In this document: in pieces, positions 17,745-26,840 of the stretch
How the letters are laid out: every line of letters begins with the position of its first letter
How positions within the stretch are numbered: position 1 is the first letter of the stretch
DNA from: JASJBU01 sp963797085
Lineage (GTDB): Bacteria; Pseudomonadota; Gammaproteobacteria; Chromatiales; Chromatiaceae
Direction of reading: 5' to 3'
Length of the DNA: 64,000 bases
NCBI GenBank assembly: GCA_963797085.1
Contig: CAWCOA010000008.1
Span: forward strand, 71,551 to 135,550
Translations under genes and position numbers: made by a program
The notes under the pieces: model-generated
The model's input: only the letters and a program-made list of their open reading frames with translations
Told to the model about the DNA's origin: nothing
The model's database searches: none

Positions 17745-18008
17745 ATGGCTGAATTATCCCCAGAAGAACTCGAGGTAGCGAAACTGATTGTCGATACATT
17801 GAATCTCGAGGATCTAGTAGCTGAAGAGATTGACCCGCAGACACCGCTTTTCCGTGATGGTATCGGATTAGACTCCATCGATGCTCTGGAGCTTTCCCTC
17901 GGCATCAAACAGAAATATGGTATCCAATTGAAAGCTGACGATGAAAATATCGCCAATGTATTCTCATCCGTGGCGACGCTCAGCCAGTATATCCAAACGC
18001 ACAAATGA
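17745..18008 (+). CDS. Acyl carrier protein of the polyene locus
   Basis: 87 residues with the phosphopantetheine attachment motif GLDSIDALEL (Ser in DSID) and a second acidic helix, as in aryl-polyene ACPs. The carrier holds the growing chain during ketosynthase, ketoreductase and dehydratase cycles. Its stop overlaps the next start (ATGA), so it is translationally coupled to the dehydratase. Typical aryl-polyene loci have two tandem ACP genes; only one is seen here. No second ACP exists elsewhere in the cluster. Confidence 0.93.
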   Translation: MAELSPEELEVAKLIVDTLNLEDLVAEEIDPQTPLFRDGIGLDSIDALELSLGIKQKYGIQLKADDENIANVFSSVATLSQYIQTHK

Positions 18009-18298
18009 GCATGGAGTTTACGCAGGATACGCTCGTCCCTGTTGACCATCCATGCCTCGAGGGCCATTTCCCGGGAAATCCAGTCGTTCCAGGGACCATT
18101 ATTCTGCAGAACATTCTCAAGGCCCTCGCTGAGAAATGGCCTGCTGTACGCATTTCCAAAGTTATAGCCGCAAAATTTCTAGCGCCATTGAAACCCGGTG
18201 AGCAATACTCGATGCGGATCACTCGACAGCCGGGGATTGTACATTTCGAATGCAGTCGAAAGGGACTCTTGATCGCCACCGGGCGCCTCGATGGATAA
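18005..18298 (+). CDS. Hotdog-fold 3-hydroxyacyl-ACP dehydratase, FabZ/ApeI-like
   Basis: 97 residues. The FabA/FabZ signature is clear: VDHPCLEGHFPGNPVVPGTI, with the active-site His in the GHFPGNPVVPG block. The protein is a short single hotdog domain like those of aryl-polyene clusters. It removes water from beta-hydroxyacyl-ACP to make the conjugated double bonds. The start overlaps the ACP stop by four bases. A second dehydratase (25678-26118) is present later in the cluster, as in known aryl-polyene loci where two work together. Confidence 0.9.
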   Translation: MSMEFTQDTLVPVDHPCLEGHFPGNPVVPGTIILQNILKALAEKWPAVRISKVIAAKFLAPLKPGEQYSMRITRQPGIVHFECSRKGLLIATGRLDG

Positions 18299-18303
18299 TC
18301 GAT

Positions 18304-19209
18304 TTGAGCATAAACTGGAACCAACAGCGGGAACGAGGCAGCAACAGCGCCCTGCAACTTATATTGTGGATTGCCCTCAATCTGGGCCGCAGTAGCGCCA
18401 GACTCTGCCTCTATCCCATCACGCTCTATTTTTTCTTGACCGGATCCGCCCAACGCAAGGCGTCGCGGCAGTTCCTCTCACTCGCCCTGGAGAGAACACC
18501 CCGGCTATCAGACATCGCAAAACATATTCATACCTTTTCCTCCACCATCCTCGATCGGGTATTCCTGCTGGCGGAAGATAAAGACACCTTCGATGTCACC
18601 TACCATCATCCCGAAATTGTCGTTGATATGGCGCAACAAGGCAGGGGCTGCATCCTGCTCGGCTCGCATCTGGGGAGTTTCGAAATCCTCCGCTCGATGG
18701 CCAAGCTGGAACACAATATTCCAGTCAAGATCCTCATGTATCCACAACATAACGAGCGCATTACGCGGATTTTCGCAGAAATCAACCCGGCTATGGCGGC
18801 AACGGTGATTCCCCTCGGCAGAACCGACACCCTGATTCGGGTCGCCGATGAGATTGAAAACGGCGCCTTGGTGGGTATGCTGGGGGATCGGACTGTCGAA
18901 AACGACAAGCTGACTCATTGCACATTCTTCGGTAAAGAGACGGCCTTCTCCGAGGGCCCGATGCTGCTGGCCTCAGTGCTGAAAGCACCGGTCATTCTAT
19001 TCTATGGCATCTACCGGGGAGGCAATCGCTACGACATTTATTTCGAACTGTTCGCGGATCAGGTGACCGTCGACCGCAACAACCGCTCAGCCGACATCCA
19101 GAGATGGACCCAAGGCTACGTCGATCGCCTGGAACACTATGCACGCCAGGCGCCCTACAACTGGTTTAATTTCTACGACTTCTGGGATGAGGATGAAACT
19201 CGCTCTTAA
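18304..19209 (+). CDS. LpxL/HtrB-like lysophospholipid acyltransferase
   Basis: About 301 residues from TTG 18304, five bases after the dehydratase stop; an ATG at 18250 would overlap it by 49 bases and add a poor N-terminus. One membrane segment near the start (LCLYPITLYFFLTGSAQ) precedes the acyltransferase core: GSHLGSFEILRSMAKLE carries the catalytic H-x4-E-like motif and GMLGDRTVEND is the second block, with APVILFYGIYRGGNRYDI after it. Enzymes of this type in aryl-polyene loci are thought to attach the polyene acyl chain to a lipid anchor. Acts at the inner membrane. The end overlaps the LolA-like gene by 17 bases. Confidence 0.85.
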   Translation: MSINWNQQRERGSNSALQLILWIALNLGRSSARLCLYPITLYFFLTGSAQRKASRQFLSLALERTPRLSDIAKHIHTFSSTILDRVFLLAEDKDTFDVTYHHPEIVVDMAQQGRGCILLGSHLGSFEILRSMAKLEHNIPVKILMYPQHNERITRIFAEINPAMAATVIPLGRTDTLIRVADEIENGALVGMLGDRTVENDKLTHCTFFGKETAFSEGPMLLASVLKAPVILFYGIYRGGNRYDIYFELFADQVTVDRNNRSADIQRWTQGYVDRLEHYARQAPYNWFNFYDFWDEDETRS

Positions 19210-19789
19210 CAGGCTCCCGCTGCTAGCGCTGCTGTTATGTTTCACAACACTCCATGCCGAGATGGCTCCTGATCAGACAGCCTGGTCCCTGGAACGCCTG
19301 ATGCTGGATATTGCAGCCATTGAATCCCGCTCCAATCGCTTCACTGAAAGTAAAGAGTTGGCAATCCTTGAGCTGACCTTAATCCAAACCGGCATCCTGC
19401 ATTTTCAGTCTCCTGATAAGCTGGACAAGCAGATTTTGACCCCGGTGGCCTCTTCCTTTGAAATCGATGGCCCGCGACTCACGATCAAATCTGCCGGAAA
19501 TCCTGATCAGGTCATGATGTTGGACGATAACCCGCAACTCCGTGCCTTCGCCGAATCACTGCGTGCCGTCCTGGCGGGAGATCTTCCTGCATTGCAGCAC
19601 CATTTCCACACTCGACTGGAAGGCTCCTCCGAACATTGGCAGCTCATTCTGCAACCCGTCGACAAACTACTTGCCAGGCAGATCAAGCAGATTGAGGTGC
19701 AAGGCGATGCCACGGAAATCAGGCAATTCATTGTTCTGGAAAATGGCGGCGACCGGACCACAACCTCTCTTGAACCGCTCAGTGACTAA
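19193..19789 (+). CDS. LolA-like periplasmic lipoprotein-carrier homologue
   Basis: About 198 residues from ATG 19193, inside the end of the acyltransferase gene. Signal peptide LNRLPLLALLLCFTTLHAE, then a beta-rich domain resembling LolA-type carriers (LAILELTLIQTGILHFQSPDK, then GPRLTIKSAGNPDQVMML). LolA homologues in aryl-polyene loci are thought to escort the lipid-linked pigment across the periplasm. The gene overlaps the MMPL exporter start, so the three genes are coupled. The sequence is divergent, and the family assignment rests on order and fold pattern. Confidence 0.75.
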   Translation: MKLALNRLPLLALLLCFTTLHAEMAPDQTAWSLERLMLDIAAIESRSNRFTESKELAILELTLIQTGILHFQSPDKLDKQILTPVASSFEIDGPRLTIKSAGNPDQVMMLDDNPQLRAFAESLRAVLAGDLPALQHHFHTRLEGSSEHWQLILQPVDKLLARQIKQIEVQGDATEIRQFIVLENGGDRTTTSLEPLSD

Positions 19790-22112
19790 CCGGCAGAGAG
19801 TCACCCTGGCAGTTTGGCTCGGCTTGCTGTTGCTGGCGCTCTGGTGGACCTTCAACAAAATCAACATACGTTCGGACCTCAGCCTGTTTCTGCCCTCAGG
19901 GGCAACCCCTGTGGAACAGCTTTTACTGAATGAATTGAATGATGGACCGGTAACCAAACTGCTGCTGGTTGCCATTGCGGGGGGCGGCGAGGACGAGCGG
20001 GTGGCCGCCAGCCGGCAATTGGCGCAGCAGCTTCGGCAGAGCGAAATGTTTTCCCGGGTGGACAATGGTATGTTCTCTGTCAGCGCCATCGATCAGAGAC
20101 CACTGTTCAAATACCGTTATCTGTTGAGTCCGCATATCAGCCCGGATGCGTTTACCAGGCAACGGCTCAAGCAGGCCCTGGCAGAACGCCTGCAGGAACT
20201 GCAGGCGTCGATTCCATCTCCCTTCAAGCAGTTGCTGCCCGCAGACCCCACCGGTGAATATCAGGCCCTGCTTCGCCAATGGCTGCCGGACTCGCGTCCA
20301 CATCTCACTCAGGGCGTCTGGTCGTCAGCAGACAGCAGCCGCAGCCTGCTGATTCTCGAGACCCATGCCAGCGGCTTCGCCATCGATGAACAACAAGAGG
20401 CGCTTGAGCTTGTACAAAGTTCTTTTCAGGCCCTTGACCAGAGTGTTCACTTAGACCTCATCATCAGCGGGCCCGGTGCGTTTGCGGTCCAGTCTCGGGC
20501 CCTGATCCAGCATGAGAGCCGCTTTCTCAGCCTGCTCTCCTCTGCCAGCATCATGCTGCTGCTGTTGCTTGCCTACCGCTCAAAGCGCTATCTACTTCTG
20601 GCCGCCGCACCACTGGCATCGGCGTTCCTGGCAGGGATAGTCGTCACCAGTCTGCTGTTCGATGAGCTGCACGGCATCACCCTGGCCTTTGGCATCACCC
20701 TGCTCGGCGTGACTATCGACTATCCTTTGCATCTGTTCAGTCAGCTGCGGGATGGTGAGTCGGCAAGCCGCGGTATGCAGCGAATCTGGAGTACACTCCG
20801 GCTCGGTGTCATCACCACCTGTATCGGTTATCTGGTGCTGATAACCACCGATTTCACCGGCCTGCAACAACTCGGGGTGTTCACGACTGCCGGCCTGTTG
20901 GCGGCGGCCTCGAGCAGTCGACTGATTCTGCCCTTGTTGACCCTGCGACACTCAGCATCAACCGACCTCACCGGTATAAAATTCTTGGTACCCTTGCTGC
21001 AGCCCGCACCGCTACTCTCCTGGTTGCTCCCCCTGCTGGGTCTGCTGGTGGCTGTTTCATTGTTGTTCTCACCCAAATCGCTCTGGCAGGATGATATCGG
21101 TACGCTCACGCCAATCTCCGCCGGGATGCTCGAGCGCGATCGACAACTCAGGGCTGAGCTACGGGCGCCCGAACCCAACCAGCTTGTGGTCATCAACGGC
21201 CATGACCTGGAAACGACCCTGCAGACCGCTGAGAGATTGAGCGAGCTTCTGCAATCACTGGTCGATCAGGGTGTCATTGGCGGTTTCGACCCGGCCAGTC
21301 GGTATCTGCCGAGTATCCGCACCCAGCAGCAAAGGCGTTCCGCAATTCCTGCGACAGAGGTCTTGGAAAGCCGCTTGAATGCAGCACTTGCGGAACTGCC
21401 GTTCCGCAAGGATGGCTTCGACGCCTTTATCAGCGGACTGGATGAAACCCGCCGCCTGGCGCCATTGAGTTTTGACGACCTTATCGACACACCACCCGGC
21501 ATGCGGCTTAAAGCCTTATTGAGGGAACGCGATGGAGGATGGCTGCTGATGACCCCTCTGATTCAGGTCAAAGACGACACTGCTGTGGCAGATCTGCTGC
21601 GCAAGCATCTGCCTTCGGCACAATATTTCAACCTGAGGACTGAAACCAGTCGACTGGTCAGCGATTTCCGCCAGCAGATCATTCATCGTCTGGCAATCGG
21701 GGCCCTGGTGATGCTGCTGGTGCTGGGTATCGGCCTCAAATCACTGAAGCGCGCCATGCTGACCGTTCTGCCGGTTATTCTGGCCATGCTCTTGACCATG
21801 GGCCTGCTGCATTGGGCTGGAATAGCACTGACCCTGTTTCACCTGGTCTCACTCATGTTGGTGCTGGGCATCGGCATCGACTACAGTCTGTTTTTTGGCC
21901 GCACGGAGCCTGATATCAATGAGCGGACACGTACCCTGCACGCCCTGGTCATCTGCGCCCTGAGCACCAGCATCGTATTCGGCATTCTGGGCAGTTCCGA
22001 TATTCCTGTACTGCAGGCGATAGGCCAGACCGTGGCGATCGGTGTGGCATTCAGTTTTCTGGCCACCTATGCCCTGGCCCCTAACAAAACCCTTCCGCAG
22101 ACATCCGGGTAA
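19782..22112 (+). CDS. MMPL/RND-type exporter of the polyene locus
   Basis: 776 residues from GTG 19782, overlapping the LolA stop. It has the RND-type double repeat: a first transmembrane helix (LAVWLGLLLLALWWTFNKI), a large periplasmic loop, five helices (for example LLSSASIMLLLLLAYRSKR), and the same plan again from about residue 420. The family motif HGITLAFGITLLGVTIDYPLH and the matching second copy LVSLMLVLGIGIDYSLFFG carry the conserved Asp of the proton path. Exports of this kind move lipid-linked products out of the inner membrane. The fully open 2.3 kb frame indicates an intact gene. Confidence 0.92.
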   Translation: MTNRQRVTLAVWLGLLLLALWWTFNKINIRSDLSLFLPSGATPVEQLLLNELNDGPVTKLLLVAIAGGGEDERVAASRQLAQQLRQSEMFSRVDNGMFSVSAIDQRPLFKYRYLLSPHISPDAFTRQRLKQALAERLQELQASIPSPFKQLLPADPTGEYQALLRQWLPDSRPHLTQGVWSSADSSRSLLILETHASGFAIDEQQEALELVQSSFQALDQSVHLDLIISGPGAFAVQSRALIQHESRFLSLLSSASIMLLLLLAYRSKRYLLLAAAPLASAFLAGIVVTSLLFDELHGITLAFGITLLGVTIDYPLHLFSQLRDGESASRGMQRIWSTLRLGVITTCIGYLVLITTDFTGLQQLGVFTTAGLLAAASSSRLILPLLTLRHSASTDLTGIKFLVPLLQPAPLLSWLLPLLGLLVAVSLLFSPKSLWQDDIGTLTPISAGMLERDRQLRAELRAPEPNQLVVINGHDLETTLQTAERLSELLQSLVDQGVIGGFDPASRYLPSIRTQQQRRSAIPATEVLESRLNAALAELPFRKDGFDAFISGLDETRRLAPLSFDDLIDTPPGMRLKALLRERDGGWLLMTPLIQVKDDTAVADLLRKHLPSAQYFNLRTETSRLVSDFRQQIIHRLAIGALVMLLVLGIGLKSLKRAMLTVLPVILAMLLTMGLLHWAGIALTLFHLVSLMLVLGIGIDYSLFFGRTEPDINERTRTLHALVICALSTSIVFGILGSSDIPVLQAIGQTVAIGVAFSFLATYALAPNKTLPQTSG

Positions 22113-22164
22113 GATTTCATGCTGGATATTTTGCATCCCAATACTTTGAAAAAAAATTCAACCC

Positions 22165-23532
22165 ATGAGCGGTTCACTCCCCCTCTTTCAGCACAGCCTC
22201 GATCAGCTTATTGCCTGGTACAAAGGCAGGCCCGTAACTGCCGGTGAATTCCTCAACGACTGCTGGCAAATTGCAGAGCGCCTGCCCCGCTCTGCCCATG
22301 TGGTGAATCTTTGCGATGACCGTTACCACTTCATGGTGGGTTTTGCCGCTTGCCTGCAGCGGGAACAGTTGACCCTGTTGCCACCCAACGGGACACCTGG
22401 GGTGATCAATGGATTGGCCAAAGACTACCCGGACTGCATCTGTCTCACCGACAGATCCCTGCAGGGCCTGGAGATCCCTCAGTTTCTAATCACACCATTG
22501 GCGGCCGAAAACCCTATCGCTGGCCTTGCTGTACCACAGATTGAACAGTCCAGACTGGCGGCTATCCTCTTCACTTCAGGCAGCACCGGCAAACCCATGG
22601 CCAATCTTAAATACTGGGGAGATCTGCATAAAGGTGCTCAACTGGCCGCCGAGCGGTTTGGCATCCGTGCGGATGAAGTCAGTTCCCTGGTTGCAACCGT
22701 CCCACCTCAGCATATGTACGGTCTGGAGACATCCATGCTGATTCCCTGGTTCGGCGGAATCGGTGTACACTCCGCTCGTCCGCTGTTTCCCGCAGATGTA
22801 CGGGATGCTCTTGCTTCGATGGAGGCGCCACGGGTACTGATCACCACCCCACTGCATTTGCGCGCCTGTGTTGCCGCCGAGTTGTCATGGCCGGAGATCA
22901 AGTTCCTCATTTCAGCCACCGCGCCGCTGAAAAAATCGCTCGCGGAAGCAGCGGAACAGATGCTCAACACCCAGGTGCTGGAGATCTATGGATCGACGGA
23001 AACGGGGTCGATTGCCTCGAGACGTACCATTGATGGTGAAAAATGGCGCTTATACGAAGAGATGCATCTCTCAAGAATGGATGCATCATTCCAGGCACGA
23101 GGTCCTCAGTTGCCCCAACCCGTTATTCTGGGCGACCGGCTGGAACTTCTGGAGGCGCCGTATTTCAAGCTGTTGGGGCGTCATTCAGACATGATCAAAA
23201 TCGCCGGCAAGCGGGCATCCCTGAATGACCTTAATCACCAGCTCAATGAAATAGCGGGAGTCGAAGACGGCGCCTTTATGCTGCCGGACAGTGATAATAG
23301 TGAGACCAGCCGATTGACTGCTCTGGTGGTGGCGCCAAGCTTGAGTAAGGAGATCTTGCTTGCGGAATTAGCCAGGTCCCTGGACCCGGTATTTCTGCCC
23401 CGTCCCCTTTATCTAGTGGATAAATTACCGCGAAGCAGCAGCGGAAAGCTTCCCAGGGAACCGCTCTTGCAAATGATCACAGAGTTACAGGAGCCCCATG
23501 GTAATGGCCAGTTCAGCAAGTCTGACCAGTGA
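22165..23532 (+). CDS. AMP-dependent acyl-ACP/CoA ligase
   Basis: 455 residues. ANL-superfamily adenylation enzyme with the P-loop-like motif FTSGSTGKPM, a second core block EIYGSTETGSIASR and the hinge/C-terminal lysine motif RSSSGKLPREPLLQM. It activates a carboxylic acid starter (in aryl-polyene systems an aryl acid) and loads it on the ACP. It follows the exporter by 52 bases. The short C-terminal domain is typical for the aryl-polyene version. An ammonia lyase or chorismate lyase making the aryl starter is not present in the window. Confidence 0.9.
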   Translation: MSGSLPLFQHSLDQLIAWYKGRPVTAGEFLNDCWQIAERLPRSAHVVNLCDDRYHFMVGFAACLQREQLTLLPPNGTPGVINGLAKDYPDCICLTDRSLQGLEIPQFLITPLAAENPIAGLAVPQIEQSRLAAILFTSGSTGKPMANLKYWGDLHKGAQLAAERFGIRADEVSSLVATVPPQHMYGLETSMLIPWFGGIGVHSARPLFPADVRDALASMEAPRVLITTPLHLRACVAAELSWPEIKFLISATAPLKKSLAEAAEQMLNTQVLEIYGSTETGSIASRRTIDGEKWRLYEEMHLSRMDASFQARGPQLPQPVILGDRLELLEAPYFKLLGRHSDMIKIAGKRASLNDLNHQLNEIAGVEDGAFMLPDSDNSETSRLTALVVAPSLSKEILLAELARSLDPVFLPRPLYLVDKLPRSSSGKLPREPLLQMITELQEPHGNGQFSKSDQ

Positions 23533-23699
23533 CAAATTGGCGATATATTATGTATCCAGAATAAGATTCCTGTCATGGAATATGAAATCTAATAATCATT
23601 GTGCGCATACGGGGTTAATCGTTAGAATGCCGCATTTGTCTGCCCCTGTAGCGGCGCAAGGATGTGCTGGTTTCATGGTCTGTGGCGATTGACCTGATA

Positions 23700-24893
23700 A
23701 TGCCAATTACCCCGTTAAGTATTTCCCGCTACACCCTTGCAAACGCCCTCGGTAGAGGTGTAAACGACTCATTAAACGCCCTCCAGTCAGGCCAGTCCGG
23801 ACTGCGTCCCTGTGATTTCGAAGATGCCGCCCTGGAGACCTGGATCGGCCGTGTTGACGGCCTCGAGCAGACTCCACTGCCTGAGTCCTTGAGACAATTC
23901 GAATGCCGAAACAACCGTCTGGCGCGCCTGACCCTGGAATTGGATGGTTTTTCCGACTATGTAGCGGATCGGGTCAAAGAGTACGGAGCACAGCGCATCG
24001 GCGTCTTTATCGGCACCAGTACTTCCGGCATTCGCGCCACCGAGAAGGCCTATCGGCAACGCAACCCGGATACGGATCAGCTGCCGGAAGATTATATTCC
24101 TTCCCATACCCACAACATCTTCTCGCCAAGCTGGTTTGTCAGACACTACCTCGGCCTTGGCGGTCCGGCCCTGGCCATATCGACCGCCTGCTCATCCAGC
24201 GCAAAAGTCTTCGCCGCCGCCCATCGCTATATCGAGTCGGGACTCTGCGACGCTGCGGTGGTTGGCGGAGTCGACAGCCTCTGCCTGACCACTCTCTACG
24301 GCTTTAAGTCACTGGATCTGATTTCAACCTCGCCCTGTCGGCCCTGGGACGCCCAGAGAGACGGCATCAACATCGGTGAAGCCGCTGGATTTGCTTTTCT
24401 ACAGCGCGTCCAACCCGGATACCGGGGAGCACAGCTGCTCGGCTATGGAGAGAGCAGCGACGCCTATCATATGTCAACACCACATCCGGCGGGAAAAGGT
24501 GCCGCCCTGGCCATGCGCCAGGCCATTCAGCGCGCCGGGTTGAGCAGCAAAGAGATCGATTATGTGAACCTGCATGGCACCTCAACCCGTTCCAATGATG
24601 CAGCGGAGGACAGTGCCATAGTGGCGACGCTGGGGGCAGAGATCCCCTGCAGCTCGACCAAGGGTTGGACCGGTCATACCCTGGGGGCGGCGGGTATTAC
24701 CGAGGCGATTTTCTCGCTGCTCAGCATGCAGCATGGATTTATTCCGGGCACCCTGCAGACTCAGCGGCTGGACCCGGAACTGCAGGCCCGAATCGAGCGA
24801 AAAAACAGGCCAGCCAATCCAACCCACGTGCTCAGCAACTCGTTTGGCTTTGGCGGCAACAACTGCAGTCTGTTGTTTGGGAGAAGCGCATGA
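23700..24893 (+). CDS. Beta-ketoacyl-ACP synthase (FabF-like)
   Basis: 397 residues from ATG 23700. Thiolase-fold KAS II type with active-site Cys in ISTACSSSAKVFAAA, the first His in VNLHGTSTRSND and the second in KGWTGHTLGAAGITEA; the ending NSFGFGGNNCSLLFG is also standard. It elongates the polyene chain by decarboxylative Claisen condensation. Its ATGA overlap with the next gene points to a heterodimer with the chain-length factor, as in aryl-polyene ketosynthases. The 167-base gap before it may contain an internal promoter, though none is clear. Confidence 0.93.
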   Translation: MPITPLSISRYTLANALGRGVNDSLNALQSGQSGLRPCDFEDAALETWIGRVDGLEQTPLPESLRQFECRNNRLARLTLELDGFSDYVADRVKEYGAQRIGVFIGTSTSGIRATEKAYRQRNPDTDQLPEDYIPSHTHNIFSPSWFVRHYLGLGGPALAISTACSSSAKVFAAAHRYIESGLCDAAVVGGVDSLCLTTLYGFKSLDLISTSPCRPWDAQRDGINIGEAAGFAFLQRVQPGYRGAQLLGYGESSDAYHMSTPHPAGKGAALAMRQAIQRAGLSSKEIDYVNLHGTSTRSNDAAEDSAIVATLGAEIPCSSTKGWTGHTLGAAGITEAIFSLLSMQHGFIPGTLQTQRLDPELQARIERKNRPANPTHVLSNSFGFGGNNCSLLFGRSA

Positions 24894-25684
24894 AGCCGGT
24901 CTTTGTCCGGGCGATAGGCGTTGTGGCCCCCGGGCTCTTCGGCTGGCGGGAAGCACAAGCGATATTCAGCGGTACCAGTCGCTACCGATCTGAGGCGCTA
25001 CCCATACTCAAACCTGATATGCTGAAACCCAACGAGCGGCGGCGCACCAGCAACACCATCAAACTCGCATTGCAGGCCATTCATGACGGCCTTGGCCCGC
25101 GCTCCCTGAGCAACGACCTGGCCACGGTCTTCGCTTCAGCGGAAGGCGATATGGAGATCGTCGATAGCATCTGCAGAGCCCTGGATACAACCGATCGTCC
25201 CGTTTCGCCCACCCACTTTCATAATTCCGTGCATAACGCACCGGCGGGCTATGCCTCGATTGCTGCGGGCTCGAAGAATGCATCCACCAGTATTGCGGCG
25301 CTCAACGGCAGCTTTGCAGCCGGCCTGCTTGAAGCAGCGGTACAAACCTGCACTGATCGACAGCCGGTCATGTTGGTTGCCTATGACTATCCGGTGCCGT
25401 TTCCTCTGTCTGTGGCCATACCAATCACCCAGCCCTTCGCGGTTTGCCTGTTGATTTCGGCAGACCCCAAGGCACAGCGCAATCTTGCGCGTCTGGACCT
25501 GCAACCAGCGCCGGACTCCGTGGAAAGCCACATGGCAAATGAACTGCTCGAAGAACTCAGATTGAACAATCCAGCTGCCAGGTGCCTCCCGCTGCTGCAG
25601 GCTCTGACTACAAGGTCTCAGCAACAACTCAACCTGCCCTATCTGCCGGGGCTCAACCTGACTGTACAATTCAAGCCATGTTAG
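24890..25684 (+). CDS. Ketosynthase chain-length-factor-like protein (no active-site Cys)
   Basis: 264 residues, shorter than a full ketosynthase. It keeps the N-terminal beta-ketoacyl synthase fold (MKPVFVRAIGVVAPGLFGW, then FHNSVHNAPAGYASIA) but the nucleophile position reads SIAALNGSFAAGLLEA, with no Cys. This is the pattern of the chain-length-factor subunits that pair with an active ketosynthase. Both ends overlap neighbours by a few bases (ATGA before, ATGTTAG after), so it is made in step with the KS and the dehydratase. Confidence 0.85.
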   Translation: MKPVFVRAIGVVAPGLFGWREAQAIFSGTSRYRSEALPILKPDMLKPNERRRTSNTIKLALQAIHDGLGPRSLSNDLATVFASAEGDMEIVDSICRALDTTDRPVSPTHFHNSVHNAPAGYASIAAGSKNASTSIAALNGSFAAGLLEAAVQTCTDRQPVMLVAYDYPVPFPLSVAIPITQPFAVCLLISADPKAQRNLARLDLQPAPDSVESHMANELLEELRLNNPAARCLPLLQALTTRSQQQLNLPYLPGLNLTVQFKPC

Positions 25685-26118
25685 ATCGGGTCGGTCTCTG
25701 TCGACTGATCCCCCATGCTGGAACCATGTGTCTGCTGGATCAACTCATTTCCTGGGACAGTGAATCAGTAATCTGCCTCAGCCATTCTCATCAGTCTGCG
25801 GACAACCCCTTGCGGGACGGAGACCGACTGGCCGGCATCCACGCAATCGAATATGCCGCCCAGGCGATGGCGGTACATGGTGGTCTGCTCGCGCGCGAAA
25901 CCGGTGAGGCGATCCGGCCCGGCTTTCTGGCCAGCCTGCGCAATGTGCAAGTGCAGGTCGAACGCCTGGATCTGATCGAATCACCACTCACCATCTCCGC
26001 CAGGCAGTTATTCGCGGATGCAGGAAACATGCTCTATCAGTTTGAAATCCATGCGCAGGAATCACTCATCGCCAAAGGTCAGGCCGCTGTCATCGCACAG
26101 GCCGGGGGATCTCGATGA
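25678..26118 (+). CDS. Hotdog-fold dehydratase, ApeP-like
   Basis: 146 residues with LIPHAGTMCLLDQLISWDSE at the N-terminus (the conserved PHxxxMxLLD block of this dehydratase group) and AGIHAIEYAAQAMAVHG as the central hotdog helix. It is related to FabA/FabZ but of the sort found as a second dehydratase in aryl-polyene clusters, where it is reported to work with a smaller FabZ-like partner (here 18005-18298). Starts inside the chain-length-factor stop and overlaps the ketoreductase start by four bases. Confidence 0.85.
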   Translation: MLDRVGLCRLIPHAGTMCLLDQLISWDSESVICLSHSHQSADNPLRDGDRLAGIHAIEYAAQAMAVHGGLLARETGEAIRPGFLASLRNVQVQVERLDLIESPLTISARQLFADAGNMLYQFEIHAQESLIAKGQAAVIAQAGGSR

Positions 26119-26840
26119 AACGCGCATTGGTCACCGGTGGCAGTGGAGATATCGGTTCTGCAATCTGCCGGCGTCTCGCCGACCAGGACATCCACATCGT
26201 CGTCCATGCAAACCGCCAACTGGAACGTGCTCAAGCGTTGTCTGACAGTATTTGCAGTAATGGCGGCTCGGCCGAGGCGATCTGCTTTGACATTACGGAC
26301 GTTTCAGCAACGCAACTCAAGCTGCAGCAACTCCTGGAACAGGGCCCGGTGCAGACTCTGATACATAATGCTGGTATCCATGATGATGCACCCATGGCAG
26401 GCATGTCTGCAGTCCAGTGGCAACGGGTTGTCGATGTCTCTTTGAACGGATTTTTCAACGTCAGCCAACCACTGCTCCTGCCCATGATGGCGACCCGCTG
26501 GGGCCGCATCATCAGCATTTCATCCATCGCGGGCGTCATGGGCAACCGAGGGCAGGCCAACTATGCAGCGGCCAAATCAGGGCTGCATGGTGCGACCAGG
26601 TCGCTGGCAATCGAACTTGCCTCCCGCGGCATCACCGCCAACGTAATCGCACCGGGTATTATCGAAAGTCGAATGACAAATGAGATATTCGACCGGGAGG
26701 CAATCAACCAAGCAGTGCCGATGAAGCGAGCCGGCACGCCTGAGGAAGTGGCGGCCCTGGTGAATTTTCTCGCCTCCGATGAGGCGGCATACATCTCCGG
26801 CCAGGTGATTTCAATCAATGGGGCCATGGCCTGCGTATGA
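26115..26840 (+). CDS. 3-oxoacyl-ACP reductase, FabG-like
   Basis: 241 residues, classical short-chain dehydrogenase. NADPH motif TGGSGDIGSAI near residue 7-17, NNAG-type block LIHNAGIHDD, catalytic Ser in ISISSIAGVMGN, then Tyr/Lys in ANYAAAKSGL, and the C-terminal SGQVISINGAMACV. It reduces beta-ketoacyl-ACP in each elongation cycle. The start overlaps the dehydratase and the stop overlaps GT2, both by four bases, giving strict operon coupling. No second KS (as found after the KR in E. coli-type loci) follows. Confidence 0.93.
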   Translation: MKRALVTGGSGDIGSAICRRLADQDIHIVVHANRQLERAQALSDSICSNGGSAEAICFDITDVSATQLKLQQLLEQGPVQTLIHNAGIHDDAPMAGMSAVQWQRVVDVSLNGFFNVSQPLLLPMMATRWGRIISISSIAGVMGNRGQANYAAAKSGLHGATRSLAIELASRGITANVIAPGIIESRMTNEIFDREAINQAVPMKRAGTPEEVAALVNFLASDEAAYISGQVISINGAMACV